This document shows positions 10,690 to 21,883 of a DNA stretch of 64,000 nt, piece after piece. The position numbers and the translations under genes are program-made. The stretch lies in contig JAKTNV010000023.1 in NCBI GenBank assembly GCA_022747635.1, positions 3,937,848 to 4,001,847 on the forward strand, read 5' to 3'. Position 1 is the first letter of the stretch; each line of letters starts with the position of its first letter. The stretch comes from Hetaerina americana. Lineage: Eukaryota > Arthropoda > Insecta > Odonata > Calopterygidae. The notes beneath the pieces were generated by a model that was given only the letters and a program-made list of their open reading frames with translations, ran no database searches and had not been told where the DNA came from.

Positions 10690-11251
10690 TGATGCAGTCG
10701 TCGAAGGATACGGTTCTCCAGTCACCACCGGTGAAGAGAAAGACCTGCTGGACATTCGACTAGCTCTCCACCTTTTGAACAATTTACTTCTTCAAACGGT
10801 ATTATTTGAACGAGGCAACGACGAAGAGCGTGTGCATTGGTTACGGAAGTGACTTTGAATCAGTGGTTCAATTTAACGGTAAAAAAGTGTAACATTTTCA
10901 CAAAGTTAATGGGAAAGCATCTTGAACTTGGTAGAGACTAAATGTGTACTTTTATAAGGGAGAAAAGGGTGTTAACGTCATCCTGCTTGACATATGCAAA
11001 TTACTTTGGGAAGAGACATTTGGTTGTGAAAAGCAATTTAACGAAAAACACCTTCAACTGAATGGTGATGAGTCGGGGCTCTAATGCAACTCTCCAAACT
11101 CATTAATCTATTTCTCCAGAGGCTTTTGGATAGTCGTGAAAAAATAAAACATTTTCTCGCAACTAAATTAGCAAATAATATCACTAATTGTGATATACAA
11201 AGGTTTGAATTGGAGATGGTACTCATAGCGTATGATTCGCCTGATGACTAA
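10690..11251 (+). pseudogene. Remnant of an unrecognised gene; 55-codon ORF at 11084-11251
   Basis: Short coding-like pieces occur in different frames (for example SSKDTVLQSPPVKRKTCW at about 10695-10750). The last is open from an ATG at 11084 to TAA at 11249: a 55-residue, Lys/Leu-rich helical peptide with SKLINLFLQRLLDSREKIKH and ending DSPDD. The family is unknown. Its position inside the Polinton suggests a lineage-specific accessory gene that has decayed. Confidence 0.3.
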
Positions 11252-11387
11252 AAAATTGTCAGCCTGTGAGTGAATGTAAGGTTTTTTAACCTCTGATACG
11301 AATGAAAGTTTTGTAAGTTAAAAGTCTTGATGTAAGTTCAACCCCTGGCATTGGGTGTAAAACCTTGTAAGTTGGACATACACCACG

Positions 11388-11850
11388 ATGAGTGCCATTA
11401 TCGAATTTCAAGGATTTATATCCAGTGATGGAATATTTATTGTCAAAGAATTGGCAATTATCGCTGTCCTGAACAAATGTTGCAATACGTGGTTATTTAA
11501 ATCACCGGCGAGAATTCTTCATACTAAAGAGTCGACATGGCTGCGAAAATTATATCACGGCTTAACAGAATATTCTGGAGACGCGGATTATTCTGAATTG
11601 GAGTGTATTGTCCAATTATACGAGGCAATATAAATATTTATTTACTAAGGATGTACAAAAAGCATCTTTCTTAACCGGTCTTCTTCCCGAGGGCATTTGT
11701 GTTGCTAATCTCGAACTGTACGGCTGTCCCTCGCTAAAGAAATTAATTATGCATGAGGGATGCTTGTTAACTGCACACCAGAATACCACACAATGTGCAA
11801 GCAAAAACTCTTTCAAGTTGGCTGAATGGTGTATTCAAAACAAAATTTGA
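11388..11850 (+). pseudogene. Conserved Polinton-associated hypothetical protein, one frameshift
   Basis: The ATG at 11388 opens a frame reading FIVKELAIIAVLNKC ... WLRKLYHGLTE. A one-base indel near 11610 shifts the continuation, and the second frame carries YKYLFTKDVQKASFL, ELYGCPSLKKL and a Cys/His-rich end (LLTAHQNTTQC). The FxVKELA start, central Trp and a final C-P-x-H-x-C-like cluster recall uncharacterised proteins found widely in arthropod genomes with Polinton-like elements. Function unknown. A poly(A) signal follows at 11911. Confidence 0.5.
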
Positions 11851-11910
11851 AAAAAAATGTTAAAATTATTATTATTGCAATCAAAACCAGTAAAAATGTA
11901 TTTATGCTTT

Positions 11911-11916
11911 AATAAA
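11911..11916 (+). terminator. AATAAA poly(A) signal, plus-strand gene
   Basis: It lies 60 bases after the stop of the 11388-11850 gene and faces the opposing signal at 11998-12003. Confidence 0.55.
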
Positions 11917-11997
11917 TTGTAAAAGCCGTATCTGTGCTTTATTTCTAACCTTATATCCCATAAAATGTAAAAAAAGAACAATGTTCAATAATACACT

Positions 11998-12003
11998 TTT
12001 ATT
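11998..12003 (-). terminator. AATAAA poly(A) signal, minus-strand gene
   Basis: It begins only four bases downstream of the stop codon of the 12008-12589 ORF. Such extremely short 3' spacing is typical of compact viral genes. Confidence 0.6.
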
Positions 12004-12007
12004 TACT

Positions 12008-12589
12008 TTAATATACAAACATTTCATCTTCAAATTTGATCACTCTCAGGTGGGTGCCTCTGATATGGTCCGTGGTAAGGTATCGCATTTTCGATTCTTT
12101 ATGGTCCGTGTAGCAAACTGGCTTCACTCCGCCAACTTCCACGCACTCTCCTTTGATAATTAAGCGCGATCCACCGTCAAACTCGGTTCTTCCTCGACGC
12201 TCTGGTACATATCCTCCATTTACTCTCGATTGTGGGCGGTGTGCTTCGTACACTTCCAGCCAAATGAAGGGAAGCTGCTCCTCGGCCTTTTGACACCTCT
12301 CAGGATCGGAGATGTCAGATGCCTGGGTGATGTTGAATCTCACGACTCTCCCACTTCCATCTTGAAAGCCGGAAAATTGCACTTTTTGACCGACGACATT
12401 AAACTCACGGTTCTGGTGTCGGAACACAGAGTAGTACGTAGTTAGGAAAGAAACTGAAAGTATAAAATCGATATTTGCGATTCTTTCTCTCGGGATGTAT
12501 ATTGAGTAAGCATCCTCATCTTCTATTCGCTCCACGCGCAGATATGCTTTACCCAAGCGAGCACATAAATAGTCAATTTTCACGCTCAT
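12008..12589 (-). CDS. Intact unrecognised 193-residue protein at Polinton right end
   Basis: This is an uninterrupted frame from the ATG at 12589 to the stop at 12008-12010, unlike most of this element. It begins MSVKIDYLCARLGKAYLRV and contains IYIPRERIANIDFILSV, NVVGQKVQFSGFQDGSG and RLIIKGECVEVGG, and ends FEDEMFVY. The alternating beta-strand-like pattern with no membrane segment suggests a small all-beta protein. I do not recognise it. It has its own TATA box (12625-12633) and poly(A) signal and is convergent with the gene at 11388-11850. Its intactness hints that this copy decayed recently, or that the gene was kept. Confidence 0.65.
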   Translation of the reverse strand: MSVKIDYLCARLGKAYLRVERIEDEDAYSIYIPRERIANIDFILSVSFLTTYYSVFRHQNREFNVVGQKVQFSGFQDGSGRVVRFNITQASDISDPERCQKAEEQLPFIWLEVYEAHRPQSRVNGGYVPERRGRTEFDGGSRLIIKGECVEVGGVKPVCYTDHKESKMRYLTTDHIRGTHLRVIKFEDEMFVY

Positions 12590-12624
12590 GTTGACGGAGA
12601 ATGAGCTTCCATTCGGCCGAGGTC

Positions 12625-12633
12625 ATTTATATA
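12625..12633 (-). promoter_or_regulatory. TATA box for the 12008-12589 gene
   Basis: TATATAAAT on the minus strand ends about 35 bases upstream of the ATG. A TCATTC initiator-like sequence lies about 30 bases downstream of it (near 12603-12598), which implies a leader of only 10-15 nt. Confidence 0.6.
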
Positions 12634-12702
12634 CCTAAGTGGGAGGAGTCACGTTGTAACCTCGTGTTTAGGTAACTGCCAATGGGATATTACATCGCTA
12701 GA

Positions 12703-12899
12703 AAGCCGTTCCTGAAACACGCCATCTTGGATTTTCCATAAGCCGGTTCTTATGCCGGACTGCTAGATTTCCCTACGATTGGCCGGTTATCTTTACTTTC
12801 AAGCCGTTCCTGAAACATGCCATCTTGGATTTCCTAGAAGCCGGTTCCTATGCCGGACTGCTAGGTTTTCCTACGATTGGTCGGTTATTTTTATTTTCA
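12703..12899. repeat. Two tandem copies of a 98-bp unit
   Basis: Unit 1 (12703-12800) and unit 2 (12801-12899) both begin AAGCCGTTCCTGAAACA and share the CCGGACTGCTAG core, with only a few substitutions. They lie just outside the last Polinton gene, where the terminal inverted repeat would be expected. They may be part of it, but the partner end is outside the window. Confidence 0.85.
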
Positions 12900-13539
12900 G
12901 TTGGTCAACGGACAAAGGCCATCCGTATTATGCGCATGCGCACTTCATCATTCAAGTAGAGATATTTCTAATTATTCGCTCTTAGTCTAATGATTCTTAC
13001 TTAGACCTTATATATCGATGGAAGGGGAGGTGTGGGGTGAAAACAAGTCTGGACTTGTCCGTCGCCTTGGTAACTTGCTGATGCAATAATTGCATAATCT
13101 TCGGTAATAGTCACCTTTCAGCGCGGTCTCGAGACGTGGGAATGCGAGGGACGAAGGGGGAAAAAAAGGGAGAGAAAATTGATCCTCCCCCGAATGTTTA
13201 TTTTGAGTAGGGAGGACATTCTGAAAGATAATTATTTCAATGAAAAATTGATGTATTTTCGGATGAAAAATTTATCACAAATTGAATGAAAATTGTGTTT
13301 TCTTTATTTTATCAACCCAATTTCTCGCGTCGAAATATGGTCACGCGTCGACCTCGAAACGTCAGGGAATGCGGTCTTGGAAACGCCCTTGAGACTGCAC
13401 CAGTCCTCATTGACGAGCTTGGAACAGTGCTAGTCACCATAGACAACGGCCTTGAAACTGTGCCAAAGTCCCCATTTTCCTCCTACTCGAGGAAAACCAA
13501 GCTACTTCCTGGATTATGCTCATAGATAGGAACACCGAA
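12900..13539. other. Intergenic; no supported gene
   Basis: Ordinary mixed sequence. A short frame at 13286-13525 has repeated LxTVLVTIDxGLET-like phrases, but no family is recognised. Confidence 0.5.
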
Positions 13540-13975
13540 TACATCAGAGTTCATGTTTCTCAGAATTCAAGGCATTCGATAAAGTGAATTATTCAGAACT
13601 AATGAATGCATCGCAGAAAATAGAAGCAGACTAGACTCCACGACTTGTCAACGTCAATGACTTCTCAGGCATGAGTGGCAGATGGAGTCCGTGTACATTG
13701 CTAGGAAAACAGGTCAAGCGGAGGCGCCCCTTGCTGCCCATCCTCTTCAAGCCAGGCGAGCGTGAGGCGTGCGAAGATTAGGAGATCGGAGTGAGCAGTA
13801 GTGCAGGGGTCATCCAATCAGGTCTGCTTCTAGTCCATTAAGCCTTAGTTTATCATTCGCCCAAAGGGTGGCAAGCATCGTTGGATGCACTGGGATATCA
13901 GTGCTATAGGATAAGAATTGATGTCAAAAAAAACAGAGACCATGCATTCTTCAAGAAGGGGGAAGGGCAAGTTGA
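13540..13975 (+). pseudogene. Highly decayed RTE-like reverse transcriptase remnant
   Basis: Scattered frames retain FKAFDKVNYSELMNA (about 13573-13615; motif A region), a PLLPILFK-like piece (about 13730-13750; motif B end) and a KKTETMH-like piece (about 13928-13950; region after motif D). They appear in the correct order for an RT of the RTE/Craniofacial-like type. The level of decay makes this tentative. Confidence 0.45.
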
Positions 13976-15235
13976 ATATTAAATACAAGTACATAGCCCA
14001 TTAAATACTGGTACATTAAATAATCATTAATCGACTGTTGAATACCGGGGTGCTTTGTGCAATGAGAGTTAAGAAAATGTATCATTGTATATATAGACTT
14101 TGTCCATCCAAAACCTACCCTACCCAGCAGAATACAAATAATAATAAAGAAACCAAATGCAATCTCGGGTTTCAATCTGAAACTCGTCCACATCTGATGA
14201 AGATTACATAAATCATCTGGTAACCAAAATCTCTCCGCTATGAATATGCATCTCCAATATAAATACATAATAATGAAAAGTATACTCAGAATGCAATTAA
14301 CCTTTCAGCTTTTACGGCATGTACCTATCCTCTCGGTGCATTGGCCTTCAAGCCACCAGCTCCTCTGCCCATCACCAATGCTTTCCCAGTTGGTCTCTCT
14401 CTTTCCAGTAGTTTGAAGATAACAATGGACATTTGGTCAAATTTGTGTCCACGTCATTACACTTCACATACCCTTGGCTTGAGATAATACTGCTTGTTTC
14501 CTATGCACTCGATTTTGCAGCAGTGTTAATGGAGGCAGATTCTCTTTTGAGGCCTTCAATCGAATTTCCAAGGATTATGTTAGAATTACATGGAGAACTT
14601 CACTCGGAGATGCACTGAATTCACAAAAAATAACTTATGTTTTCATCCCAGCCACGTCATACAAATAAATAATGGACCATATTGACATGTATAAAAGCAT
14701 TTATTTATATGATAAGAAATAAATATTTATTCACAGCCACACAAATAACTAAAGGTTTATTCCTCTAAAAAGGTTCCCTATTCCTGCCAAAAATCTTATA
14801 GAAACTTGCAGGAAATATATCAGTTGTATGTGTAGTTTTTCCTGTTGTCTGGCCAAATAAATGATACACATTGAACTGGATGAAATCTCGATGATATACC
14901 AATTACAGCCATGACTTCTATGTACAACTTTTGTAACTGTAGTTGATTATGCAACCAAACGAGCATGCTTGAATGAATGAAACTACTGTAATAACTGAAG
15001 AGCATTTTTACTTAAATTATCAAAGAAATGGCCTGGTTTTAAAAATGCTCTTCATAGAATTAGTGAACAGTTTTCAATCCACAAGTCAAAATTTTAAAGT
15101 TTACTGTCAAAAATAAAATTCACTTAAAAATAGGCTTACAAGCCCCACAAAAACCTCAGAAATACTTTCATGTGATCTTTCTGGAAAAATTACTTGCTAC
15201 ACTCCATGCCACCCAAATACATACAGTTTAATGAT
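13976..15235. other. AT-rich intergenic sequence
   Basis: No recognisable coding region, repeat or RNA. Only short accidental frames. Confidence 0.5.
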
Positions 15236-16096
15236 TCATTCGACCATTTATTGAAGCAGGAATAAGTCGACACCCTAATACTTCCCAGGCCGAAACTGGT
15301 CTCAGTGCTTTCCAAGCTATGGAAGTGGCCGGACGTCAGTTATTACAAACCTCTCCGCACCGACCATGTCACGAAAGACCAACCGAGCGGCAATTTTAAG
15401 TGAACTTCTGCAGCATATTGAAAATGAACCTGATTATTTGGACAACGTCACCACTGGTGATGACACCTGGGTTGTTGAATAAGAGCCAGAAACGAAACGC
15501 CAAATCTCCGAGCAGCACAATGACAGTGCCCCCAATCCCAAAATGGTAAGAATGAGCAAATCAGAAGTGAAAACAATGCTCATTGTCTTTTTCGACAGTA
15601 AAGAAGAGGTCCATAAGGAGTTTTTTCCTCAAGGACAGTCAGTTAACACTGCCTATTACGTGGATGTGCTGAAAAGACTACAAAAAAGTCATCGGGGCAA
15701 GAGAAGACATCCGCTACCTGGCAACTCCATCACGACAATGCACCTCACCATAACATGCTACAAGCCCACAAGTTCCTGGCCAATCACCGGGTGCCAACGT
15801 TGCCCCACCCCTATAGTCCTGACGTCAACCCAGCAGACTTCTCTGTGTTCTTCGGATTAATGCAGCCCTGAAAGGAACACATTTCCATCCATGGAAGAGA
15901 TCCAATCAGCCGTGATGAAGACCTTGCGAGGGGTCCCCAAATATGCCTTCCACCGCACGTACCAGCCGTGGCAGAGTCGCTGGGAAAAATGGGCCGAGAC
16001 CCAAGGACAGTACTTTGAATAATTTTAAGTGTTTGTGAAATCTGTTTAATGATATATTTAAAAAAATAATTGGATTACTTTTGGAAAGCACCCTGT
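15236..16096 (+). mobile_element. Mariner element, 5'-truncated and broken
   Basis: The translated pieces match mariner transposase. TGDDTWVVE lies at about 15453-15480, with the first catalytic Asp. KMVRMSKSEVKTMLIVFFDS is in an open frame at 15540-15600. A HHDNAPHH piece near 15728-15750 holds the second Asp, and YSPDVNPADFSVFF near 15812-15855 the third, giving a D34D-like spacing. Stops and frameshifts interrupt it. The 3' end carries a probable terminal repeat, ACTTTTGGAAAGCACCCTGT, near 16076-16095. No matching 5' terminal repeat is seen, so the left part is missing. Confidence 0.8.
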
Positions 16097-16111
16097 ATAT
16101 ATATATGTGTG

Positions 16112-16385
16112 GCATGTGATAGTCCACGGGTAGTGTTGGACTACTGACCAAAGGGCCCTGGTTTGATTCCCAGGAAAGTATCTCTGGGCACCTGTAGCTC
16201 TACTCAAGCTATGTGATGTTTTGGGTAACTGATCATCCTGGAAAGCCATAACTGGCACAGGGAAAGGTACTGGCCCCCCTACCCTGATGTGTGAATTTCA
16301 CACGCCGTATAGGGCTTCGTACTGGGTGAACTCTACCATCACCTACCAAACAGACCTTCGGGTTGATTACTGTGTTTATGGTTTA
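16112..16385 (+). mobile_element. tRNA-derived SINE, family B, copy 1
   Basis: It contains a box A-like TAGTGTTGGACTA and a box B-like GGTTTGATTCC about 40 bases apart. A body follows with CACACGCCGTATAGGGCTTC and CATCACCTACCAAACAGACC. A minus-strand copy at 46371-46657 and fragments at 43338-43412 and 48838-49047 define the family. It lies directly beside the mariner's 3' end. Confidence 0.8.
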
Positions 16386-18738
16386 TATACATGTATACAT
16401 GTACATTATATATGTATATAATTTATGCATGCATAAATATACATGCCCACATACCTACATGCAGATATGTGTGCATGTATATATAGGGAGGATGAAGAGA
16501 GAAAGGGAATATAGTGAACGAAGGCAAAGTAACTCATCAATATTTGTCCACTTTCTCAATGCCTCTACATACATAAAACCAATAAGACCTTCCATTGAAT
16601 ATGACAGCTTATGAAACTAAGTCTTTTAATATTAACTAATCTTTGTCGATGTAGGGCTCTTAACATGATGAGCACAATTTCTTAGTTTTATTCATGTCAA
16701 TGAAGAATGGAATATTTGTATCTACCAACACAGAACTATGATAGTGACTCGGCAAATATCCAGGATTCAATGAGTGACCATTTATTCAAGTTAGTGTCCC
16801 CACCCTCACTTTATTACCACTCTTTCCTTTCCATTTACACTATCTTCACAATTGTTGGTCAATGAATTTTACTGCATTGACTTGGAATAATTATATTGAT
16901 CATAGAAACAAATCACTGGAGAATTAGTATTCTGCCCATTTATCTGATTAAAAACTATTTTAATATTTTCAGAACATCAACTTACATCGCCATGAAATTT
17001 AGATTAGCATGCTTTCTCATTATTGCCACTGTAGTATGTTTAATCCATTTTCTCATAAAAAGATCCCAGCCTACATTCTTAAGACAAACTCCACGTGGTT
17101 AAAAATTGAGCACTGCAATAATGGGATGTTAGAGTTAATGCATTATCAAAATCTTGCAAATATGCTGAATAAACACCATCAAATGACTTAATAATATATA
17201 TATTTGAATGTATTTGGTGGTAAATAAATGAAAATACACAAATGAACTTAATTTTATCTTATCACATGTTAATAGCAATGATTCCAAGTCTTTGGAATGT
17301 CTACTTGTTCTATCAAGTTACACTTCAAAATGGCACAACAATATAAAACATTAAACTTCTTGTCATTTAAGTAACATCTTTATCTTTGAGCATAACAACA
17401 GGATAACATCAAATGGAATGTGATGGTACATTTAACTGAATACATGGTCATAAAACTAAAAAAACTTAAGTTCAAATGCAAATGATACCCGTGTGACAGT
17501 TTTTTGGAATAAATAAAGTGTACTTGCTTCAGTTTGCTAAAATGTGGCCAGCATTCCTTTCCACGAAGAGGGCATTGCCATGAATCCGTTCAGTGCAAAG
17601 CCCCATTACGATCAATTTAAAGCAGATCTCATATCTCACCACAGTTAACAACCTGAGAAGTGCTCTTTCTCGCAGGATGTCCACCAAGCCAAGAATAAAA
17701 TTTACCAGTCAAAAAAGTCTCCTAAGAGCAATATTTTAGGTTTTGATTTATCCCATTAGCAATCCCAGGTAGTTAAGAGTTTACTCGAGGAAGAAGCCTC
17801 TACATGGAGAAGTACCTTTCCACTTAACCAACTAGTCAAACCGAGGGCACCAACACAAAACATGAGTTTGAAGAAATAAAACAATTATGATGAGTACTGC
17901 TTCCACACCACAGTATGCAGCAATACCAACATATCTAAATAATAATCCCCATGCACTTATTGTTTTTTGTTTGAATTTCACTAGATAAAACACTTGTCTA
18001 TCAGTTCATATAAAAATATATTCACATAAAAGAGCGTACGGTATTGCAAATATATTTGCTCACTTATTAATATGGATATGATACTGATGAAAGCAAGACC
18101 CCTGAACTTATGCTCATTACATTGCTTCCACGTGCAATGCGGAGCGTGGATGAAGAGGTGGGATGGATCAGGAGGCACAGCAGTTGTGCTCACAAGCCCA
18201 GCCAGCCCACTCCATAAGGTGACATTTAAAGGGACACTTGCACATTATTTGAGTGAGTGTCCCCAGATATATTATTTATTCATCAAGCCACTAAAATGCG
18301 ACATCTGATAACTTGAGTGAGGTGTGGAGGAAATTCAGGCTGGAATTAATACTTGCATTATGCCTGCTAACAAGTGGTGGTTACCTGAATTGATACAGAC
18401 AATGGCCACTGAGTTACAGTATGACTGAATTTGATTGGTGAACAGGATCGACTGCTTTTTGAGTTTTGTTTGATATATGAGATAATGCTAAAGAAATTTT
18501 TTTAAAGAATTGAGAGGCACAGTAATCCTAAGAAGAACTTTCTACACTGCAGATATTTTGTTGAGGAGATTGGTCAAGTGCAAAGTTACCCTTTGAAGAA
18601 TTAAACAGTAAGCCAAGGGCTAAGTCATTGTCGCAGTGGCCAGGGTAGGACGCGGAAATTGAGCAGTAGTCGGCTGAAATCAAAACTTGGGAGAGGTAGA
18701 GTTAAAAGAATTTGAAGGAACCTTCGTTGCTGCACGAG
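16386..18738. other. AT-rich intergenic sequence
   Basis: No gene recognised. A short block near 18205-18240 (GACATTTAAAGGGACACTTG) recurs near 20135-20160 in diverged form, and may mark an unnamed dispersed repeat. Confidence 0.5.
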
Positions 18739-19048
18739 TGGTAGTAGTTTTGAGGGGAGGCGACCGACAGCTGAGGTCATTGGCGCCTTAGGGGATGGAC
18801 AGGAAAGGAGGAAGGGTGGAGAGAAACCCGGCGGCGAATTAGCCTACTCTTTACGAAAGGCGCCAAGGGGTCCGCAGTTTAACGTCCCATCCGACGGACG
18901 GCGTACTCACTCAAAGTGCCCTCCACAAAGCCTCCACCTCAAGTAGGGATCGAGATACCTCTGAAAAATATTCAACACCGCCGGGATTTGAACCCGCGCC
19001 CTTAGGGTGAGAAGCCAGTACGTTAGCCCCCGCACCATCTCGATCCCC
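18739..19048 (-). mobile_element. tRNA-derived SINE, family A, copy 2
   Basis: It is about 95 percent alike by eye to the 5742-6047 copy, with box B GGTTCAAATCC (18987-18977 on minus) and the tail AAAACTACTACCAC. Flanks (GTTGCTGCACGAG on the left, TTGTTGCAAGAAG on the right) look like a decayed target duplication. Confidence 0.9.
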
Positions 19049-21297
19049 TTGTTGCAAGAAGCTTCTTAAGAGCCATTTGAATGACTAGTATCCAATATCT
19101 CAGAATATGCTAATATTTTATAAGTTGCATTATGTGATTACCACTCAAAATGGACTGAACTAGAAAGTTAACGTCCAAATAAGAAACTCATTTAAGTACT
19201 TCGGACTGTTTTTGCAATACATGGCATTACAAAGAAGGGAAGTCCTTTGATTATCAACAATTTTGTCAGTTTGCATGGGAATAAAGTTTTAAAATTGGTA
19301 CCTCCCTCCCTCTTTATCCTAAAAGCAATGGACTGACTGAGACGGGTGTATGTATATGGAGAAAAAGTGACAGCATATTTAGGGCAAGAGGGTATAGCTC
19401 TCAAGACTGAAATGGCTCGATTCCGGGTTCAACATACAGCCTTGCCCAGGTGCATATCATTGGTGGGACCCAAACAAAGCTGCCAGTGCACAGGGAGTTG
19501 TTGAAGCCTAGGGAGTACATAATTTCACAGGCAAAACTCAAAAAGAGACCAAAGGAACAAACGGGAGTTTAATAAAGGTATGAAGCATAGAAATTTATAG
19601 TGCCGGAGAAGCCAAAGGGCTGCTCATTGGAAGGACATTTGAGTAGAAACCTGGAGACGTGGTTAGCAGTGCAGCTTCATCAAGCTCTTTTAAATAAAGA
19701 TGGCCAAAACAGATCAGAGAGGAAAATTTAACACTTATAGCCATCTTTTAGCAAGGATACTCCGGCAAATCCTGAGATTTCAGAAAAATGTGTGAGGGAT
19801 TTAGGCCTGCCAGGCCTAGCAAGAAACTCATGTATTTAAATGACTATGGTACTTTATGTTATGCATGGAATATGATCTGCATCACGTTTTAATTACATAT
19901 ATGCCCAAGGTGATACTGTCCTTTGAGTAGAAAATGAAATGTAGTTGATTTGGAAAGAAGACTATATAAAGTCATACATTATGGTTGAATTATGTTAATA
20001 GTGTTATATATTTATTGATGTGAAGATAATGTTTTATTGATTAGAGAAGAAGGTTGACTGTTTTCGGTCGAGGGAAAGATTCAGTGGTCGTATAAGGTGG
20101 CAGCAGCGCATGAGTGCCACTGGGACTGAAAGCAAAAATGACATTTGAAGGGACACTGGCGCATGGCCAGTTGCGATCTTTTGTGAAATTTTGAGTAACC
20201 TAATTAAGCCACAAAATGTATGGGGGTACTTTTTACATCTACACTAAAAGGCCAATATAAGTGTTCAAGACACCACAATATTCACCTCCATTTCACCCAA
20301 TTGCATTAAATATGATACTGAATATTGTTAAGCTGGTATAAAAAATAGAATCAACACTCACCTACCTACAATTTAAACATACTAAATACAAATGGATTAT
20401 TATGCTAACATTTGAAAAAGAGTCTGCAATCATTATGGTGATTGGTTGACGGTTGGATATTCAAGACCACAGCTGCAATTGATACAGCAGACTAAACATA
20501 TTCTCCTATGTGTTCGGCTGTTACTCACTCAGTATGACCTCCTCATATTAATGAATGTATACACTCATCGCCCTAACCCATGAACACTTAAGTATGAAAT
20601 AGTAGAATTATTTTACATTCCATGCATAGCATGATGCATGCTCTGCTATTTTAGTATTGAATAATGCCTACTATAGACATACACTGACATCATAATTTTT
20701 TTTTAACAGGTCAAATTTACAAGGATTCTGGAAAATGAAAATTTTTATCATCCAGAATCCTTTTAATGCAGAGGACTAGAAGAACCCTTATCTTTACTCA
20801 CTTGTTTCTTATTATCAATACCCTATTTTATCCCATTTCCTGATTGGTGGACACCCTGCTCACTTCAAAGTAACCTCATGGAGTGTGAAATTTTCACATT
20901 TCAGTTTTGGGAGCCAGTTACTCCCTCAACACAACCTGTACTTTTTCCCTTAACTCTGATATGCTGGATATTACAACAATTGGATTTTTATATGGAATTA
21001 TCCAATGACTTCACCTGGGATTTGAACACACATTTAGTCAAAAACTGAACAAACTATCAACTAGGCTGCCACCAGAGCTCATAGCATACGATAGCTTACC
21101 AGGGAACATTTCTTACTCATTCCTAATGGCAAGGAACTAAGGTCTTTAACATAAAAAACAGATATTGTGAGGAATGAAACTCTTAAATTAAAAACAACAT
21201 ATATGAAATCCACAGCCATGTTTCAGATGCATTGAGGAAATGATAAATGGAATATTTTCCATGGGTCACTTGGCTTGCTCCAACAATTCCCTCAATT
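19049..21297. other. Downstream flank of the phosphatase gene; no gene seen
   Basis: Mostly AT-rich. It may hold the 3' UTR on the minus strand. A small hairpin at 20721-20762 (AAGGATTCTGG stem) is the only structure noted. No AATAAA is found within about 500 bases after the stop. Confidence 0.45.
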
Positions 21298-21883
21298 TCA
21301 TGAGTCAAATTTTTTACTTGCTGCATTCTTCGGTGTGGCACCACTTCCAGTCACTTCATCAGTCTGAGCAGGTTTATTCTCCTCCTTTGCCACCCTCATA
21401 TCTGCCTCCCCCAAGTTCAAAGAATGTCTTTTCTGCTTACTTGGTTTAGAATGTTTTACGTCCACTACCTCAACTTCTTCCTGGCCACTCATTTGTGAGA
21501 GATCCTTGACCAACACATCAAAATCAGTACTAACGTCATCCTTACTTGAAACTACCCCATCATCATTATCAAAATGATTAGTCATTGGCTCATCCAGCTT
21601 CTCTGAGTCTTTGCTACCTGGTTTTTTTCTTGTTGGTGACACAGAGAAATCTAAACTCAGGCTTCCAAATTTTTGCGCTGTGTCATTAACCCTTTCATAA
21701 AGTTCTTGCATATACTTATACCTAACTTTCCACTTTTGGTAAGATTCTTTATAGGGTAGCAATGGTACAACAAATACTGATATATCATCTATGGTGGCTA
21801 CTTTGCTCTCAGAGGTCACCCAACTACGATCAGTGAGCTTACCACGAGAATGCATCACTAAATCTTGTGCGGCTGAAGTATAC
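21298..21883 (-). CDS. PPM1H: Phosphatase exon 7 (terminal)
   Basis: The acceptor follows a T-rich tract (CTGCCCAG). It encodes YTSAAQDLVMHSRGK and IDDISVFVVPLLPY, the last PP2C motif, then a low-complexity tail with Lys, Glu, Ser and Asp that ends at TGA 21300-21298. I do not recognise the tail as a known domain. Confidence 0.93.

Noticed and set aside
16081..16112. Short (TA)n run after the mariner as an independent element
   Set aside because: Too short; probably the mariner TA target and simple sequence.
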